From: Lathyrus oleraceus
Taxonomy: Eukaryota; Streptophyta; Magnoliopsida; Fabales; Fabaceae
Direction of reading: 5' to 3'
DNA length: 64,000 nt
Assembly: GCF_024323335.1 (NCBI RefSeq)
Contig: NC_066582.1
Span: forward strand, 185,226,973 to 185,290,972
The translations under genes were made by a program, and so were the position numbers. The notes under the pieces were generated by a model. That model saw only the letters and a program-made list of their open reading frames with translations. It ran no database searches and was not told where the DNA came from. Positions 1 through 11,340 of this stretch are shown here, piece by piece (position 1 is the stretch's first letter; every line of letters begins with the position of its first letter).

Positions 1-3000
1 CTTGAGATCATATGGATGATCTAAGTAGCTCCCATCCTTTGGAATAAGCAATCACATAAGCATAAACTCAAGCAATCATCAATGAAATGAACTCTTGGAA
101 GGCTCTTCAAGGCATCTTGTAACTCTTTCTCTTAGAAGCTCATGGCAATGGTTCCTCAAATTTGAATCAAGGTGGAATCCCTAGCACAAGAACACACACA
201 TCAAAGAGTTTTATGAAGCAAATCAAGAATGGACAAGAGTGAGTTTAGAGATTTGGTCCTTCTAATCCATCTTCAACATTAGGGCCTTTTTACTCCATTT
301 TTGCACAGGGAAAGTCCTAGAATCTAAGTCCATTTGTCCATTTCTTTACATTTGGTCCACAACAATCAAATCAAAACACAAGCACAATAATATATACACA
401 ATTATGTGCTCAAGTGGGCAAAAGGCAAATTGCATTAACATAAACATGTGCTCAAGTGAGCAAAGGAAAAAAAAAGCAAATGGATAATATGTGCAAGAAT
501 AGTAAATTGCATGAAAGTAAAGAGCAAAAGTAAATGTTAATGGTTAATAGTTAGTGTTAGTAGTTAGTGTGCCATAAGGCAAATTTAGCGCTATGTTAAG
601 CAATCGTAATTGGACTTATGTAGAAGTCACAACTATCTGAGGCCGGTCAATAATAATGTAGGCAACAACACAAGTTAGAAGTCTTGATTAGTGAACCAAG
701 TTCCAACAACTTGCCATGCCAAAAAGAAGAAGATAATTGATCTTGTATTGGTTTAAGTCTTTTGCATGATTTAGGAAACAACCTATCCTTAATGCAAAGC
801 CATTCACTTGATCAATTGATCAAGATGAATTAGATTTGGATCAAGGAAGATTAAGTCTCCCTAATCAATGTTAACTTATCAACCTTCAACTCATTGATCA
901 AAAAAGAAAAAGAAGAAGAAGAAGAAAGAGATGAATAATGGAAAAGGAAATGGAAAGAACAAAATGCATAAGGTGAATAAAATGTACCAATCCATGTGTG
1001 TTGACCAAATGACATTGGAAGTCAAAGTCAAACAATGAGAAACCAGAAATGGGATGAAGATTGGAGGTCAAACAATAAACAAAATATTTTTGGCATTTTT
1101 TAATATTAAAATAAACTTGAATTAAAAATAAAAGAAAGGTCAAACTTCAAAATCACTTCAAATCAACCTTGAAAGGTCCAAGTGATTTATCCCAAGCTCA
1201 ACAAGGTCAAACAAAGTTTGACAAATAATTTCAGCATTTTTTAAAGTCAGAAACTATTTTTAATCAATTAAAAATGAATAAAAATAACCTAATTGAACTA
1301 AAATCTCAAATAAATCTCAAATCAATTAAAAAATTGATGAGAATATTTTTCATAGATCCATCATCACTCAAATAGGTTAGGAAAATATTTTTGTATTTTT
1401 TGAATATCAAAAACTATTTAAAATGAATTAAAAATAATCAGAAAAGAGAAAATTCCTAAAAAATATCAAATGACAAAATAAAAAATATTAAAAATCAAAA
1501 TTAGAAACTAGAAATTATTTGGAGAAAAATGCAATTGGTCCCATATTTTTTGGAATAAAATGAAGAAGATATGAATTTTTGAAAATAATGGAAATAAAAG
1601 AAATTAAATCAGAAAATAGAAAATGCCAAAAATCCAGAGGCGTTAGATATGGATTCATTAATTGACGTGGCACATCTGGAGGTAGGGAGACGCGCGCGCA
1701 TGGTGTACTTGAGTCAACAGCATCACACATGGCATTATTAAAAGTCATAAGATCAAACGGTTGTGATATAAACTGGAGAAAGCATCCAACGGTCCACAAT
1801 GCATCTGGCAAAGGGACGGTCACCGGAGGCACCTTCTTCTCCGATGAGCATGGAGATTTCGGTGACATTTTCAGGTTTCAAAAGCTTAACCAAAATACAC
1901 GATCCATACATCAAAATGAAGTTGGGGTGATGTACATCACCCCTGTAACCTTGAATCACATTCAATATTCCTATAGAGTAAGAAATCTGAGCTGGAAGAT
2001 TCAGGTACAAAAAATGTAGTTCAATGAAACACACAATTGAAGCTACCACTAGCTTGCCTCTCACGTGAGGACTTCAGAAAACACATTGGTCAGGAAAATA
2101 GATCAAAGAGTAATGAGTTTCGAAGAGAAAACCAGTTGATGATCACCTTTGAATTCTGGAGGTTTGAGCTTGCTTCCTTGCTTCCTTTGGCCAAACATAA
2201 GATTAATGGAGTATGAGAGAGAGGACTAGGAACTTTAGATCTAGAATATCAACCTGATTTAGTTGAATTTCAGATCTGAGAAATTGAAGAAAATTGAAAT
2301 AGTTCCTTTAGGTGTGGCTCGGTTTTGATTTCTGCAGCAATTCAGGTTGATTCATGGATCCAATTTGAATGGAGTGAGGCTCTTATTTATAGATGGAGAG
2401 GCAACGCAAGTGTGATCAAAGTCGTGTGCATGGAATTGGATATTCATTGCATGGGCTTGCATGATCATTCAAAAGGCCCAAATTCAATGCAAAATGCAAT
2501 CTGAAGCATAATTGAGCTGAAATGGTCATGTAATTGGCAATGCACAAGCTTGCATAATGAGTTCCAACATGTTATGCACAATTATGCCTAAAACTTCTCC
2601 TCTTCGAAAATGCCATTTGCCACATCCAAACATGAGCATGTGAGTAATGGTTGAAAAGGTCTTGATGTAAGGAACAAATGTTATGTTGGGCAAAAATCCA
2701 TTTGAAGTGTGGAAATTAGTGAATTTTGAATTTAAAGTGTAAGGTGCAAAACATGCAAAGGCAAGGTTTCCAAATTTGGCCAATGTTCAAGCCCCTCTTA
2801 TTTGATGATGCAAGTCTCAAATGAAAAAAACTCCAGCATAAAAGTTGTAGGTCTATTCAAGACAATCAAAATGGACTTAAATTTTTTGCATCATTTGGAT
2901 TTTTGATGAAAGAGTTATGGGCACTTGAAGTTGGACTTTTTTGTCTTTCAATGCATTTGGTCCAAAGTGACCTATAATGTATTGCATTATCACATGTATT

Positions 3001-3911
3001 TCCTTTGAGACTTTGAAATTTTGTTCAACATAACATTTGAAGTAGACATATTAAGCTTTCCAATTCATTTTATCCCACCTCAAAATCATAAAAAATGAAT
3101 GAGTTATGTTCTTGGGAAGTTGACCCAAAATTAGGGTTTCAGTCAAAATGACCTATAATGTCTTGGAATGGGAGATGACCTTCCAAGCTTCAAATCAATT
3201 TTTGATGAACATGAAAGTTGTTCATATTGTCCTGAATAACATTTTTGCTGTTGGGATCATCTCCATTTGACCAAAACATAAAAAGTTAGGTTTCAGTGCA
3301 TTTCAAAATAGTCAAATGGATTGACTGATCAACTTCTCAAGTCCATTACTCATATCTTGATGAATTGATGATTGAGGACACTCAAATAAGTTTAAATATG
3401 CATAAAATGATGAATTAAAGAACTTACCTTGATTGTATTTGATCATGGGCTGAGGTAGCTTCAAGAGCAAGGCATTGTGGATGATCAGATGAACTAGGGT
3501 TTCCTTGGGGAACAAACCTCAAACCCTTTGATTTGTTTTGATCAAAATGATGAGTTTAGATTCTAGGGGGGCATATTTGATGGATGAGAGCTTTGGGAAC
3601 CATTACCATGCTTGCTATCATCTTCACTTGGCCATATCTCTACACCAATGATCTCCTTGAAACTTTTGACCTTGTGATTGCTCAAGCTATAAACAAAAGA
3701 TGTTAGTGAAATATTATTGTGCTTTTGGTTAGTAAACAAAAATGAGAAAAGCAATGATATACAATTCAAGCATGCTTGGTGATCTCAAACCACTCACAAG
3801 AAGAGATCCCACCCAAAGGTAAGGAGCCAAGATGCTTATGATCCTTGAGGCAATGCAAATGCAATGTCGTGTTGCCATGAGGGATCTTAGGGCCAAAATT
3901 GGGGTCTTACA
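1..3911 (-). mobile_element. Ogre-type LTR, 3' part cut by window edge (5' LTR or solo LTR)
   Basis: On the minus strand this begins TGTAAGACCCC at 3911, the same terminus as the two complete LTRs at 32991-37683 and 39861-44601. It shares ordered blocks with them: a TATA box about 1.5 kb in, a leader rich in 'tcaatcttg' and 'gaattgagg' type words, and a motif near 600 (caatcgtaattggacttatg) also present near 34585 and 41505. By alignment of landmarks about 0.9 kb of its 3' end lies left of the window. The bases at 3912 onward are not the Ogre polypurine tract (compare 14564 and 44602), so this is a 5' LTR or solo LTR, not a 3' LTR. Open frames here (for example 1729-2019) are not conserved in other LTRs and are not called. 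Confidence 0.8.
2384..2392 (-). promoter_or_regulatory. LTR TATA box
   Basis: Minus strand reads CTATAAATA, about 1.52 kb from the LTR 5' end. The same spacing is found in the complete LTR of copy E (36187-36195). Confidence 0.6.
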
Positions 3912-4196
3912 CCTTCTTGTTTTATGTTTTATTAGTGATTCATATCGTTTTGTCGCATTTTATGGGTTTCCGTGGTAGTTCTATTGGTTTCAAGGTCCAG
4001 CCATAAGCCCGAAAGATGCGTAAAGGAAGAACGGGAGTCAAAAATGGTTTGCAAAGCGAAATATGCGCAAAACAGGTGCCTGACATGGGTGCTCGTGTCA
4101 GCTGACACGGCCCGTGTCAGCTTATGCATAAGATGGAAAACTTGAAGGAAAAAACAGGGTGCTTACACGGGTGCCCGTGTCAGCCAGTGCAGAAGT
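3912..4196. other. 285-bp remnant with three GACACGGG/CCCGTGTC hairpins
   Basis: A short stretch trapped between two Ogre LTR pieces, with no coding signal. It holds three related inverted repeats: 4081-4100 (imperfect), 4100-4122 (11-bp perfect arms around one base) and 4165-4180 (7-bp perfect arms around TG). It is probably the former insertion target of the LTR at 1-3911, but its family is not recognised. Confidence 0.5.
4100..4122. repeat. 23-bp near-perfect inverted repeat
   Basis: AGCTGACACGG and CCGTGTCAGCT flank a single C. Degenerate relatives lie at 4081-4100 and 4165-4180. Confidence 0.8.
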
Positions 4197-4786
4197 GGGA
4201 AAGCAAGATAGGGTCTAGGGAACCCCAGCTTTGACCAGTTGAGTTTCTCTGGTCAACCACCATGAACCATCTTGCTAGCTTAATATTCTCTTGACTTTTG
4301 GGACTCATGGAGGATCATATACGTGTAAGATGATGTAATAATGAAGTATCCCTTGAAATATTTGATCAAATGTTGAAGAAACTTGTTGAATAAGTCACAC
4401 AAGATACCCAGATAAATTAGGGTTTCCAAGGAAAACAAGCTTCAAACTCTTATTGATTTCTTGATCAAAATGACATGTGAAGATCATGGGAATCAATATA
4501 TAATTTCTAGAGTCAATGTGAACCATATCTTGGTTGAACTCCTTGCATTAAGGGTCTCAAACCCTAGAAATGAGCTTGATAGATCATAGGTGAGCATACA
4601 CACTACCTACAAAATAAACAACGCGATACATAGACATACTTTGGTATTTTGGTTAGTAAATAATGAAAAACAAAGTATGATACAATTAAAATATGCTTGG
4701 TGATCTCTCCCAATGCAAACCCAAATAATGAGGGGTGAAGAGGATTCCAAGGTGTGATCCCAAAGCCAATGCATATGATGAGATAG
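4197..4786 (-). mobile_element. Ogre LTR fragment (U3 5' part)
   Basis: This is colinear with 37071-37646 of the complete LTR E, starting at 'gatagggtctaggg' and running through 'aattagggtttccaagg' and 'ttggttagtaaataatg'. It stops 37 bp short of the LTR terminus, where the SIRE-type LTR begins at 4787. The last five bases, GATAG (4782-4786), would be the target duplication of that insertion, but the partner copy is lost because the SIRE element is 5' truncated. Confidence 0.8.
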
Positions 4787-5744
4787 TGAAATTCTGGTAT
4801 CAGATATGCGATGTCGAAGGTAATGTCACGACACTAATATATGAACAATACAAACAGGATAAAAGAGAAAGAACAATAAGGCAAGAGACATAAGCAATTG
4901 TTAACCCAGTTCGGTGCAAACTCACCTACGTCTGGGGGATACCAAGCCAAGAAGGAAATCCACTAAATAGAATCAGTTCAAAGACTCTCAGTAAACAACT
5001 TCAAGTTACAGTCTTTTCACCTAATCTCTACCCATGTGACTTCTACCTAAGAACTCTTAGATATGAGATCCTACTCACTCCCCCTCAATCACAGCAGTGA
5101 TATAAAACAAGAATTATAATAAAAAGAAGACACTTTTCAAAGACACATACTTGATCTTGCTTAAAATCTTCAATCAAGTAAACACACACTCATGCTTAAA
5201 AGCTTAGAGAGACAAATTACAACTCAAAAATTAGACCAATTCAATCATCTATGGATGAATTGAATGGCTTACAATTCACACGACCACACAAGACTAAAAC
5301 CCTTATTCTCTCTCAATATTTCGTTCGTTATTTCTTATCTATAAAAACAGGTTTCCCATGTCCTTTTTATAGAAGCATTTGGCTAGGTTTGGACATCATA
5401 AAACCCTAAAACTATTTTCCATTCATATCTTCTCATGACAGTTGATTAGATCTCTTTTGAAAATAAGTCAATCTAGTTGTAATTACTGATTGATAGCGTG
5501 TTCAATCATCTCATCAATCATACACAGATTAGCATTAAAAACACAATCACATAATACATAACATTCAGACTGAATGTTCTGTATACAGATGTCACGCCAT
5601 GGGGTCTGACATCTCAGTAAAATCCTACATAATCTCATTTTAAATATCCTGCAGGTACACGTTATCTTATGTCAAGACAACACATGTGACAACTTGTGAA
5701 CACTCTAGGTTTACCAAAATTGCTGCCAACACTTAGAACCAACA
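4787..5744 (-). mobile_element. 3' LTR of the SIRE-type element (958 bp)
   Basis: Minus strand runs from TGTTGGTTC at 5744 to CAGAATTTCA at 4787, giving TG...CA termini, directly after a purine-rich tract. The phrase 'ttggcagcaattttgg' at its start is typical of SIRE-lineage LTRs. A TATA-like TATAAAAAGG lies on the minus strand at 5362-5371, about 380 bp into the LTR. Confidence 0.8.
5362..5371 (-). promoter_or_regulatory. TATA box of SIRE-type LTR
   Basis: TATAAAAAGG on the minus strand, about 380 bp from the LTR start. This is a plausible U3/R boundary marker; transcription was not shown. Confidence 0.45.
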
Positions 5745-6403
5745 AACTCCCCCTTTGGCAAATTTTGGTTAAAACATATATCAGTCTATTTGTTCACAAG
5801 AGTAAAAACATATCAGCAGTTAAGCAACAGCAGAAGCAATAAACCACACATTTACTAGCAATTATAATAGCAACTAGTAAAACACACATTAAACACATTT
5901 GAGCTTCTTCTCCCCCTAAGTCTGTTCAACACAGACATCTCCTTCAACAACACCTGTAACATTCAGAATCACCCCATCTGACATCTCCTTCAACATCACC
6001 TGTAAACCACAGAACATTATTCTGTTCAACATCAGCTGTCCTCTGTTTAGCCTAGCTACTTCAGCACATATTAACTGCAGCTCTCCACATATTAACTTCT
6101 CCCCTTTTTTAGTCAAAATAGACCAATTAATCAAAATAAAAGTCAATTAGTCCAACATAGAATGTCACATAGAATGTCATAACATATAAAATGTTAGAAC
6201 ATAATGTCAGGTGTTACAGAACCATAATTATACACAGCTATATCAGCTGAGATAAAAAGAAAACTAGAGAACTCATAAAGAGCCCAAAAATCACATCAAG
6301 GCATCAAACAAGACTGCAAAAAAAACATCAAACATCAAACAACAAACATCAATGCATCCAGAACAGCACATCATTATAACAGGGGGACCATCTTCACCAC
6401 AAC
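5745..6403 (-). other. SIRE-type 3' untranslated region with polypurine tracts
   Basis: This noncoding interval lies between the envelope-like stop codon and the 3' LTR. The plus-strand primer tract (minus strand GCCAAAGGGGGAGTT, 5745-5759) sits against the LTR. A second purine run, CTTAGGGGGAGAAG, lies near 5908-5921. Internal short repeats of 'ttcaacatcacctgtaa' and 'cagctg' type occur around 5940-6080. The open frame at 5916-6146 is fortuitous. Confidence 0.7.
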
Positions 6404-8197
6404 TCAATCTGAGGAGCAAGCATCTTCATCAACTTCAGATCCAGAACTTCCCCTTGATTTGTCTTGAGATTCAGACCTCTCACTTGAGGTGTGGGCATCT
6501 GTTTCCTTGGCTTCACCAACATTATCCATATCTCCTTGCTCCAAGCTATTAACTAGAACCTCTAAAGATTCTTTCCTAGCCTTAGCCACCCTAATCCCAG
6601 CCTCCAATTCCTTACAGGTCTCTTTCAGTTTAGCAATTAGGCCACCTTGAAAGGCTGGCCTCTTCATAGCAGATATGACAATGTCATTGACATGACTGCA
6701 TTCAAATAACTTGTAATGAACTGACAATGGAGGTTTTCTTCTACTAGGGATATCTCTTGTGCTCAAAATACCAAGTTCCTGGCTTAGGATTATCCCACAA
6801 ATTATTGAGAGAAAAGCAATTGGCAGCTTCACTGCATTTGTGGAAGCATGTTTGACAATTTGTTCAAACATGAAGCTTCCATAATCAAAGTTAAGCTTGG
6901 TTCCAATGGAAAATATGATCCTTCCAAGAGCATTAGATATTGTTGAGATGTGGTTTGTTGGTACCCAGTTGGCTAACCCTATCATATGCAAGATAACACA
7001 TTTCACAGTTAATTTTCCAGCAGAGAGATGCTTTTTGCTTGGCCACTCCTTGACTTGTCCAACAATTATTGTCCTACAGACTTCATTGTCTGTGGCCTCT
7101 AATTCAACAGCTCCTTCAGTTCCTCTTCCTAGGAACTTATTGATCACAGTAGGAGAAAACTTCACACACCTTCCTCTAACAAACACCTTGCAAAACTCTT
7201 TGTTGTTCTTGTCAGCAATGTCCTCAGGGATGTTCACCACAAACTCCTTAACAAGACCTTCAAAACATTGGGGTAACCTACTAACTGTTTTCATTAAACC
7301 AGCAGACTTGATCAAATCCATAACCTCCTTAACTTCCACATCATCCTTTCCCAGTTCCCTTTCCACAACTACTCTCCTCTGTATTACAAATTTCCACTTG
7401 GCTGCACCATCTTCCAGATGGAAGGAAATGTTATCCAAATGCATAACATCAACCTTAGTTGGAGATTTTCTAACAATTTGCTTTTTGACAGGAGAGATGT
7501 CTAGGACATCGTCTACAACATCATCCTCTGAATCATAACTTTCTCTTGCCTTTCTCTTCTTTACCTCCATTTTACTCCATGACTTTGAAGGGCCTACAGC
7601 AGTAGCCTTCTTACTAGTTCTGGCTATCATCATCTCAGCCACAGACCTGCCCTTCCTGGTCTTCATTCTCTTAGAAACCCTTGGCTCCAAGTGATGAAAC
7701 AAGCTATCATCTTCATCATCTGAGCTCTCTTCTTCCAAGTCAATCACCTTCTCAGCAGAGCCATGCTTCCTAGACTGAGAAGCATCTACAGGTTTCTTAC
7801 TAGGCAAGGTTTTCCCTAATGAGCACAGTCCCTCAGCAGCTATATCTTTCTCAGATCTAGATGAATCATCATCTTTCTCATTGTGAGGTTCCACCTCAGG
7901 AGATGGGTCCCTTCTAGATAGAGGAGTCGAAACTCCCTTGACTGAGTGTCCTTCATTTAGGCTCCTCGTTACAAGATTCCTAATGACACGATCAGTATAA
8001 TGCATGTCATCCTTAGAGGGAGGGTTATTAGAACTGTTACCTTGAGTATTTCCTGCAGTGGAAGATGGACCAGGGACGTCGCCTGAGATGACTGATAGGG
8101 GAATAACTTCCAAAATGTCTTCATGAAGAAAATCCATGGACGGTGTTCTTGCTTTGTGCACAGGTTTAGAACCAGAAGATAAAGGATGTTGTGACAT
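6404..8197 (-). CDS. Envelope-like third ORF of SIRE-type element (plant transposon protein domain)
   Basis: An uninterrupted 597-codon frame from the ATG at 8197. The frame stays open upstream to 8392 but only with a GTG, so the ATG in context 'caacaagATGTCACAACATC' is preferred. Residues 1-250 are low-complexity and charged, with acidic clusters (EESSDDEDD, SEDDVVDD) and a basic nuclear-signal-like KKRKARE. Residues about 255-490 resemble the 'putative plant transposon protein' domain (PF20167-like), with the hallmark VFVRGRCVKFSP...NKFLGRG near residue 338 and a hydrophobic run IAFLSIICGIILS. Residues about 517-555 look coiled-coil, followed by a Ser/Glu/Asp-rich tail. No signal peptide is obvious. 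It occupies the SIRE env-like position just after pol. Function unknown; 'envelope' is a positional name from the family. No stop or frameshift is seen, unlike the neighbouring pol. Confidence 0.8.
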   Translation of the reverse strand: MSQHPLSSGSKPVHKARTPSMDFLHEDILEVIPLSVISGDVPGPSSTAGNTQGNSSNNPPSKDDMHYTDRVIRNLVTRSLNEGHSVKGVSTPLSRRDPSPEVEPHNEKDDDSSRSEKDIAAEGLCSLGKTLPSKKPVDASQSRKHGSAEKVIDLEEESSDDEDDSLFHHLEPRVSKRMKTRKGRSVAEMMIARTSKKATAVGPSKSWSKMEVKKRKARESYDSEDDVVDDVLDISPVKKQIVRKSPTKVDVMHLDNISFHLEDGAAKWKFVIQRRVVVERELGKDDVEVKEVMDLIKSAGLMKTVSRLPQCFEGLVKEFVVNIPEDIADKNNKEFCKVFVRGRCVKFSPTVINKFLGRGTEGAVELEATDNEVCRTIIVGQVKEWPSKKHLSAGKLTVKCVILHMIGLANWVPTNHISTISNALGRIIFSIGTKLNFDYGSFMFEQIVKHASTNAVKLPIAFLSIICGIILSQELGILSTRDIPSRRKPPLSVHYKLFECSHVNDIVISAMKRPAFQGGLIAKLKETCKELEAGIRVAKARKESLEVLVNSLEQGDMDNVGEAKETDAHTSSERSESQDKSRGSSGSEVDEDACSSD

Positions 8198-8399
8198 CTT
8201 GTTGAGGTTGTGAAAGAATTTTTGTTGCCCTAGCAGAGATGGTCGATACAGCTTGATGAAGATGGAAGTGGTTGTGCTGAGGTTGCGTGTGAAAATGCTA
8301 TAAATGGTAGTTCCAATACTAGGTAATGATTTACCATAAATGGGGCACTTTCTTTTAAGTGTGGCAGACAATATTTTTATTACCTTTTCCACTCCAAAT

Positions 8400-8408
8400 T
8401 AATTGCTA
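8400..8408 (-). promoter_or_regulatory. Pol stop codon in leaky UAG-CAA-UUA context
   Basis: The pol frame ends TAG followed by CAA TTA on the minus strand. This fits the UAG-CAR-YYA readthrough consensus first known from tobamovirus RNA and matches the reported use of stop suppression in soybean SIRE1 to express the envelope-like ORF. In this copy the readthrough frame closes after 16 further codons, and the envelope-like frame is +1 relative to pol, so an indel has uncoupled the two. Confidence 0.7.
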
Positions 8409-10868
8409 TAAATTCTCATGGATACAAATCCCTAATTTCCCTCTTAAACATTCAAATTGATTAGCATCCAAAGCCTTTGTAAATATGTCAGCTAATTGCA
8501 TTTCAATAGGAACATGCTCCAGGGCTATGATTTTCTCTTCCACTAGTTCTCTAATAAAGTGATGGCGAATATCAATGTGATTTGTCCTGCTGTGTTGAAT
8601 CGGATTTTTAGAAATATTTATAGCCCTCAGGTTGTCACAGTACAATGTCATGACATCTTGTGTGACATTGTATTCAGTCAACATTTGTTTCATCCAAACT
8701 AGTTGAGAACAACTACTTCTAGCTGCTATGTATTCAGCTTCAGCAGTGGAAAGGGACACACAATTTTGTTTCTTACTAAACCATGATATTAAGTTGTTCC
8801 CCAAGAAGAAACATCCTCCTGATGTGCTTTTCCTATCATCAGCACTTCCAGCCAGGTCAGCATCATAATATCCAGTCAGCATAGATCCATAACCATGAGT
8901 ATACAACATTCCATAGTCACTGGTGCCATTGACATATTTAAGTATCCTCTTCACTTGGTTTATGTGACTGACTTTTGGTTCAGCTTGATATCTAGCACAA
9001 ACACCTACAGCAAACGCAATGTCAGGTCTGCTTGCTGTGAGATAGAGCAGACTTCTTATCATGCTTCTGTAGAGACTTTGATCTACACTAACACCATTTT
9101 CATCTTTGGAGACTTTCAGATGTGTAGGAGCAGGTGTTCTTTTATGACTTGTATTCTCCATACGAAACTTCTTAACAATGTTTTTGGCATATTTTCTTTG
9201 AGATAGAAAGATAGAATCTTCCATCTGCTTGACTTGTAGCCCAAGGAAATAGGTCAGCTCTCCAACAAGGCTCATCTCAAATTCAGATTGCATTTGTTTA
9301 ACAAAATGTTTGACCATCTGATCTGACATCCCACCAAACACTATATCATCCACATATATTTGAGCCACCATGAGTTTTCCTCCTTCATTCTTAACAAATA
9401 GGGTCTTGTCAATACCTCCCTTCCTGTATCCATTGTTAATGAGGAACACTGTGAGTCTATCATACCAAGCCCTATGAGCTTGTTTCAAACCATAAAGGGC
9501 TTTCTTGAACTTGTACACATGCTTTGGAAGATTTGGATCTGTGAATCCTTTAGGTTGTTCAACATATACTTCCCCATTTAAATAGCCATTCAAGAAGGCA
9601 CTTTTTACATCCATTTGGAACAGTTTGAACTTCAGAATACATGCCACTCCAAGAAATAGTCTAATGGACTCAAGGCGAGCTACAAGGGCAAATGTTTCAT
9701 CAAAATCAACTCCTTAAACTTGAGTATATCCTTGCGCTACTAATCTTGCTTTATTTTTAGTAACCACCGCTTGTTCATCAGATTTATTCTTATACACCCA
9801 CTTTGTTCCTATGACATTTATTCCTTCAGGTCTTGGAACCAGTTCCCATACTTCATTCCTCTTGAATTGACCTAACTCCTCCTGCATAGCATTGATCCAG
9901 AACTCATCAATCAAGGCTTCCTTGACATTCCTAGGCTCAATCTTGGACATAAAGCAGTCATGTGAGATCACTTCCCTTGATCTAGTTGTGACCCCTTTAT
10001 TTGGATCTCCTATAATGAGATCTTTAGGATGATCCTTCTGAATTCTAGTGGAGGGTCCCTTGTTGATTTTGTCATCTTCAGGTTCAGCTTGAGGAGGTTC
10101 ACTCTCATTATTTTTGTCTGAAAAACCAGTTGGGGGATCAGTTAGAGATGTCTCAACATCGTCTGTGACATTAGTCTGTTGATCATCAACCCAACATTGA
10201 TAGATTCCATCATTACTTTTGTTCTGGAATCAAAGACTCTATAGGCTCTACTATTTGTTGAGTAGCCCATAAATATTCCTTCATCACTTTTGGGATCCAT
10301 CTTCCTTCTTTGTTCACGATCAGTCAGGATATAACATTTACTACCAAACACATGGAAGTATTTGACTGTGGGTCTTCTCCCTTTCCAGACTTCATATAAT
10401 GTAGTAGGAGTTCCTTTCTTCAAGGTTACTCTGTTGTGAACATAGCAGGTTGTGTTCATAGCTTCAGCCCAAAAGTGGTAGGGCAGTTTCTTGGCATGAA
10501 TCATAGCTCTGGCTGATTCTTGGAGAGTTCTATTTTTCCTTTCTACCACACCATTTTGCTGGCGAGTAATGGGAGATGAGAACTCATGACTGATTCCTTC
10601 TGATGCACAGAATTCAGCAAATTTATTGTTTTCAAATTCCTTCCCATGATCACTTCTGATTTTAATAACTTGACTTTCTTTTTCTCTTTGAAGTCTTAGA
10701 CAAAGATCTTTGAAAACTTCAAATACATCAAATTTTTCTCTTATAAAATTGACCCAGGTGTATCTGGAGAAGTCATCCACCACTACATAAGCATACTTCT
10801 TCCCACCAAGACTTTACACCTGCATGGGACCCATCAAATCCATATGGAGAAGTTCTAGCACTCTGGAA
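8406..10868 (-). pseudogene. SIRE-type pol, 3' part: integrase, reverse transcriptase, RNase H
   Basis: Minus-strand pol of a Ty1/copia element. Integrase core from about 10860 to 10140 includes VVDDFSRYTW, RSDHGKEF and NGVVERKNRT, the D, D and E of the catalytic triad. After a linker comes RT (about 9970-8990), with [17 protein letters not shown] and an intact YVDD active site near 9350. RNase H follows (about 8900-8450), with DADLAGS, STAEAEY and YCDN. The lesions are modest: a stop at 10814-10816 between gag-pre-integrase and integrase, a frameshift near 10180 after the integrase, and a stop at 9714-9716 in RT. The copy is therefore inactive although the catalytic residues survive. It ends at the leaky stop 8406-8408. 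It continues upstream across the solo-LTR insertion at 10874-12685. Confidence 0.9.
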
Positions 10869-10873
10869 GTGGT
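10869..10873 (+). repeat. Target-site duplication GTGGT (left copy)
   Basis: It matches 12686-12690 exactly and brackets the solo LTR. Mentally removing the insert plus one copy makes the SIRE pol frame continuous across the site, which proves a simple insertion. Confidence 0.9.
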
Positions 10874-11088
10874 TGTAAGGGCAAAGTGTCAAACAACATA
10901 CGATCGCAAGTTTCGATGATGACAAATGACCCCCATGCATGTCTACAAACAAATGCAACACATCACCTATCATATCCTTTCCTATGCTTATCTATATCTG
11001 TTATAATTCTTAAAAACATATGTGGACAAAGTGTGATCATGACGAAATGCATGAAAATCACAAAATACGAATTTTTGCAGGTTTGCAG

Positions 11089-11340
11089 GCTTTGAGTCAA
11101 CCACAGGTCAGCTCATGGAACCTTTGAGTCGACCATAAGGGTCAGCTCAAAGCTCACGGGTCAGCGCAGGATGCTTTGAGTCAACCACAGGTCAGCTCAT
11201 GGAAGCTTTGAGTCGACCATAAGGGTCAGCTCAAAGCTCACGGGTCAGCGCATGATGCTTTGAGTCAACCACAGGTCAGCTCATGGAAGCTTTGAGTCGA
11301 CCATAAGGGTCAGCTCAAAGCTCACGGCTCAGCACACGCC
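11089..11340 (+). repeat. Three tandem 84-bp repeats in solo-LTR U3
   Basis: Units run 11089-11172, 11173-11256 and about 11257-11340 and differ at only a few positions. Each unit contains two half-units beginning 'tttgagtc', followed by 'ggtcagctca'. Each also holds TGAGTCA (GCN4/bZIP-like) overlapping an inverted TTGACT (W-box core). The block ends about 95 bp before the TATA box, in enhancer position. Confidence 0.9.

Noticed and set aside
906..930. GAA-rich run
   Set aside because: Simple repeat within an LTR; too short to interpret.
1729..2064. Overlapping frames of 96 and 103 codons on opposite strands
   Set aside because: They lie inside an Ogre LTR, are not conserved in the other LTR copies, and have no recognisable domain.
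6897..7538. 213-codon plus-strand frame
   Set aside because: Antisense shadow of the envelope-like ORF; no domain.
8895..9206. 103-codon plus-strand frame
   Set aside because: Antisense to SIRE RT/RNase H.
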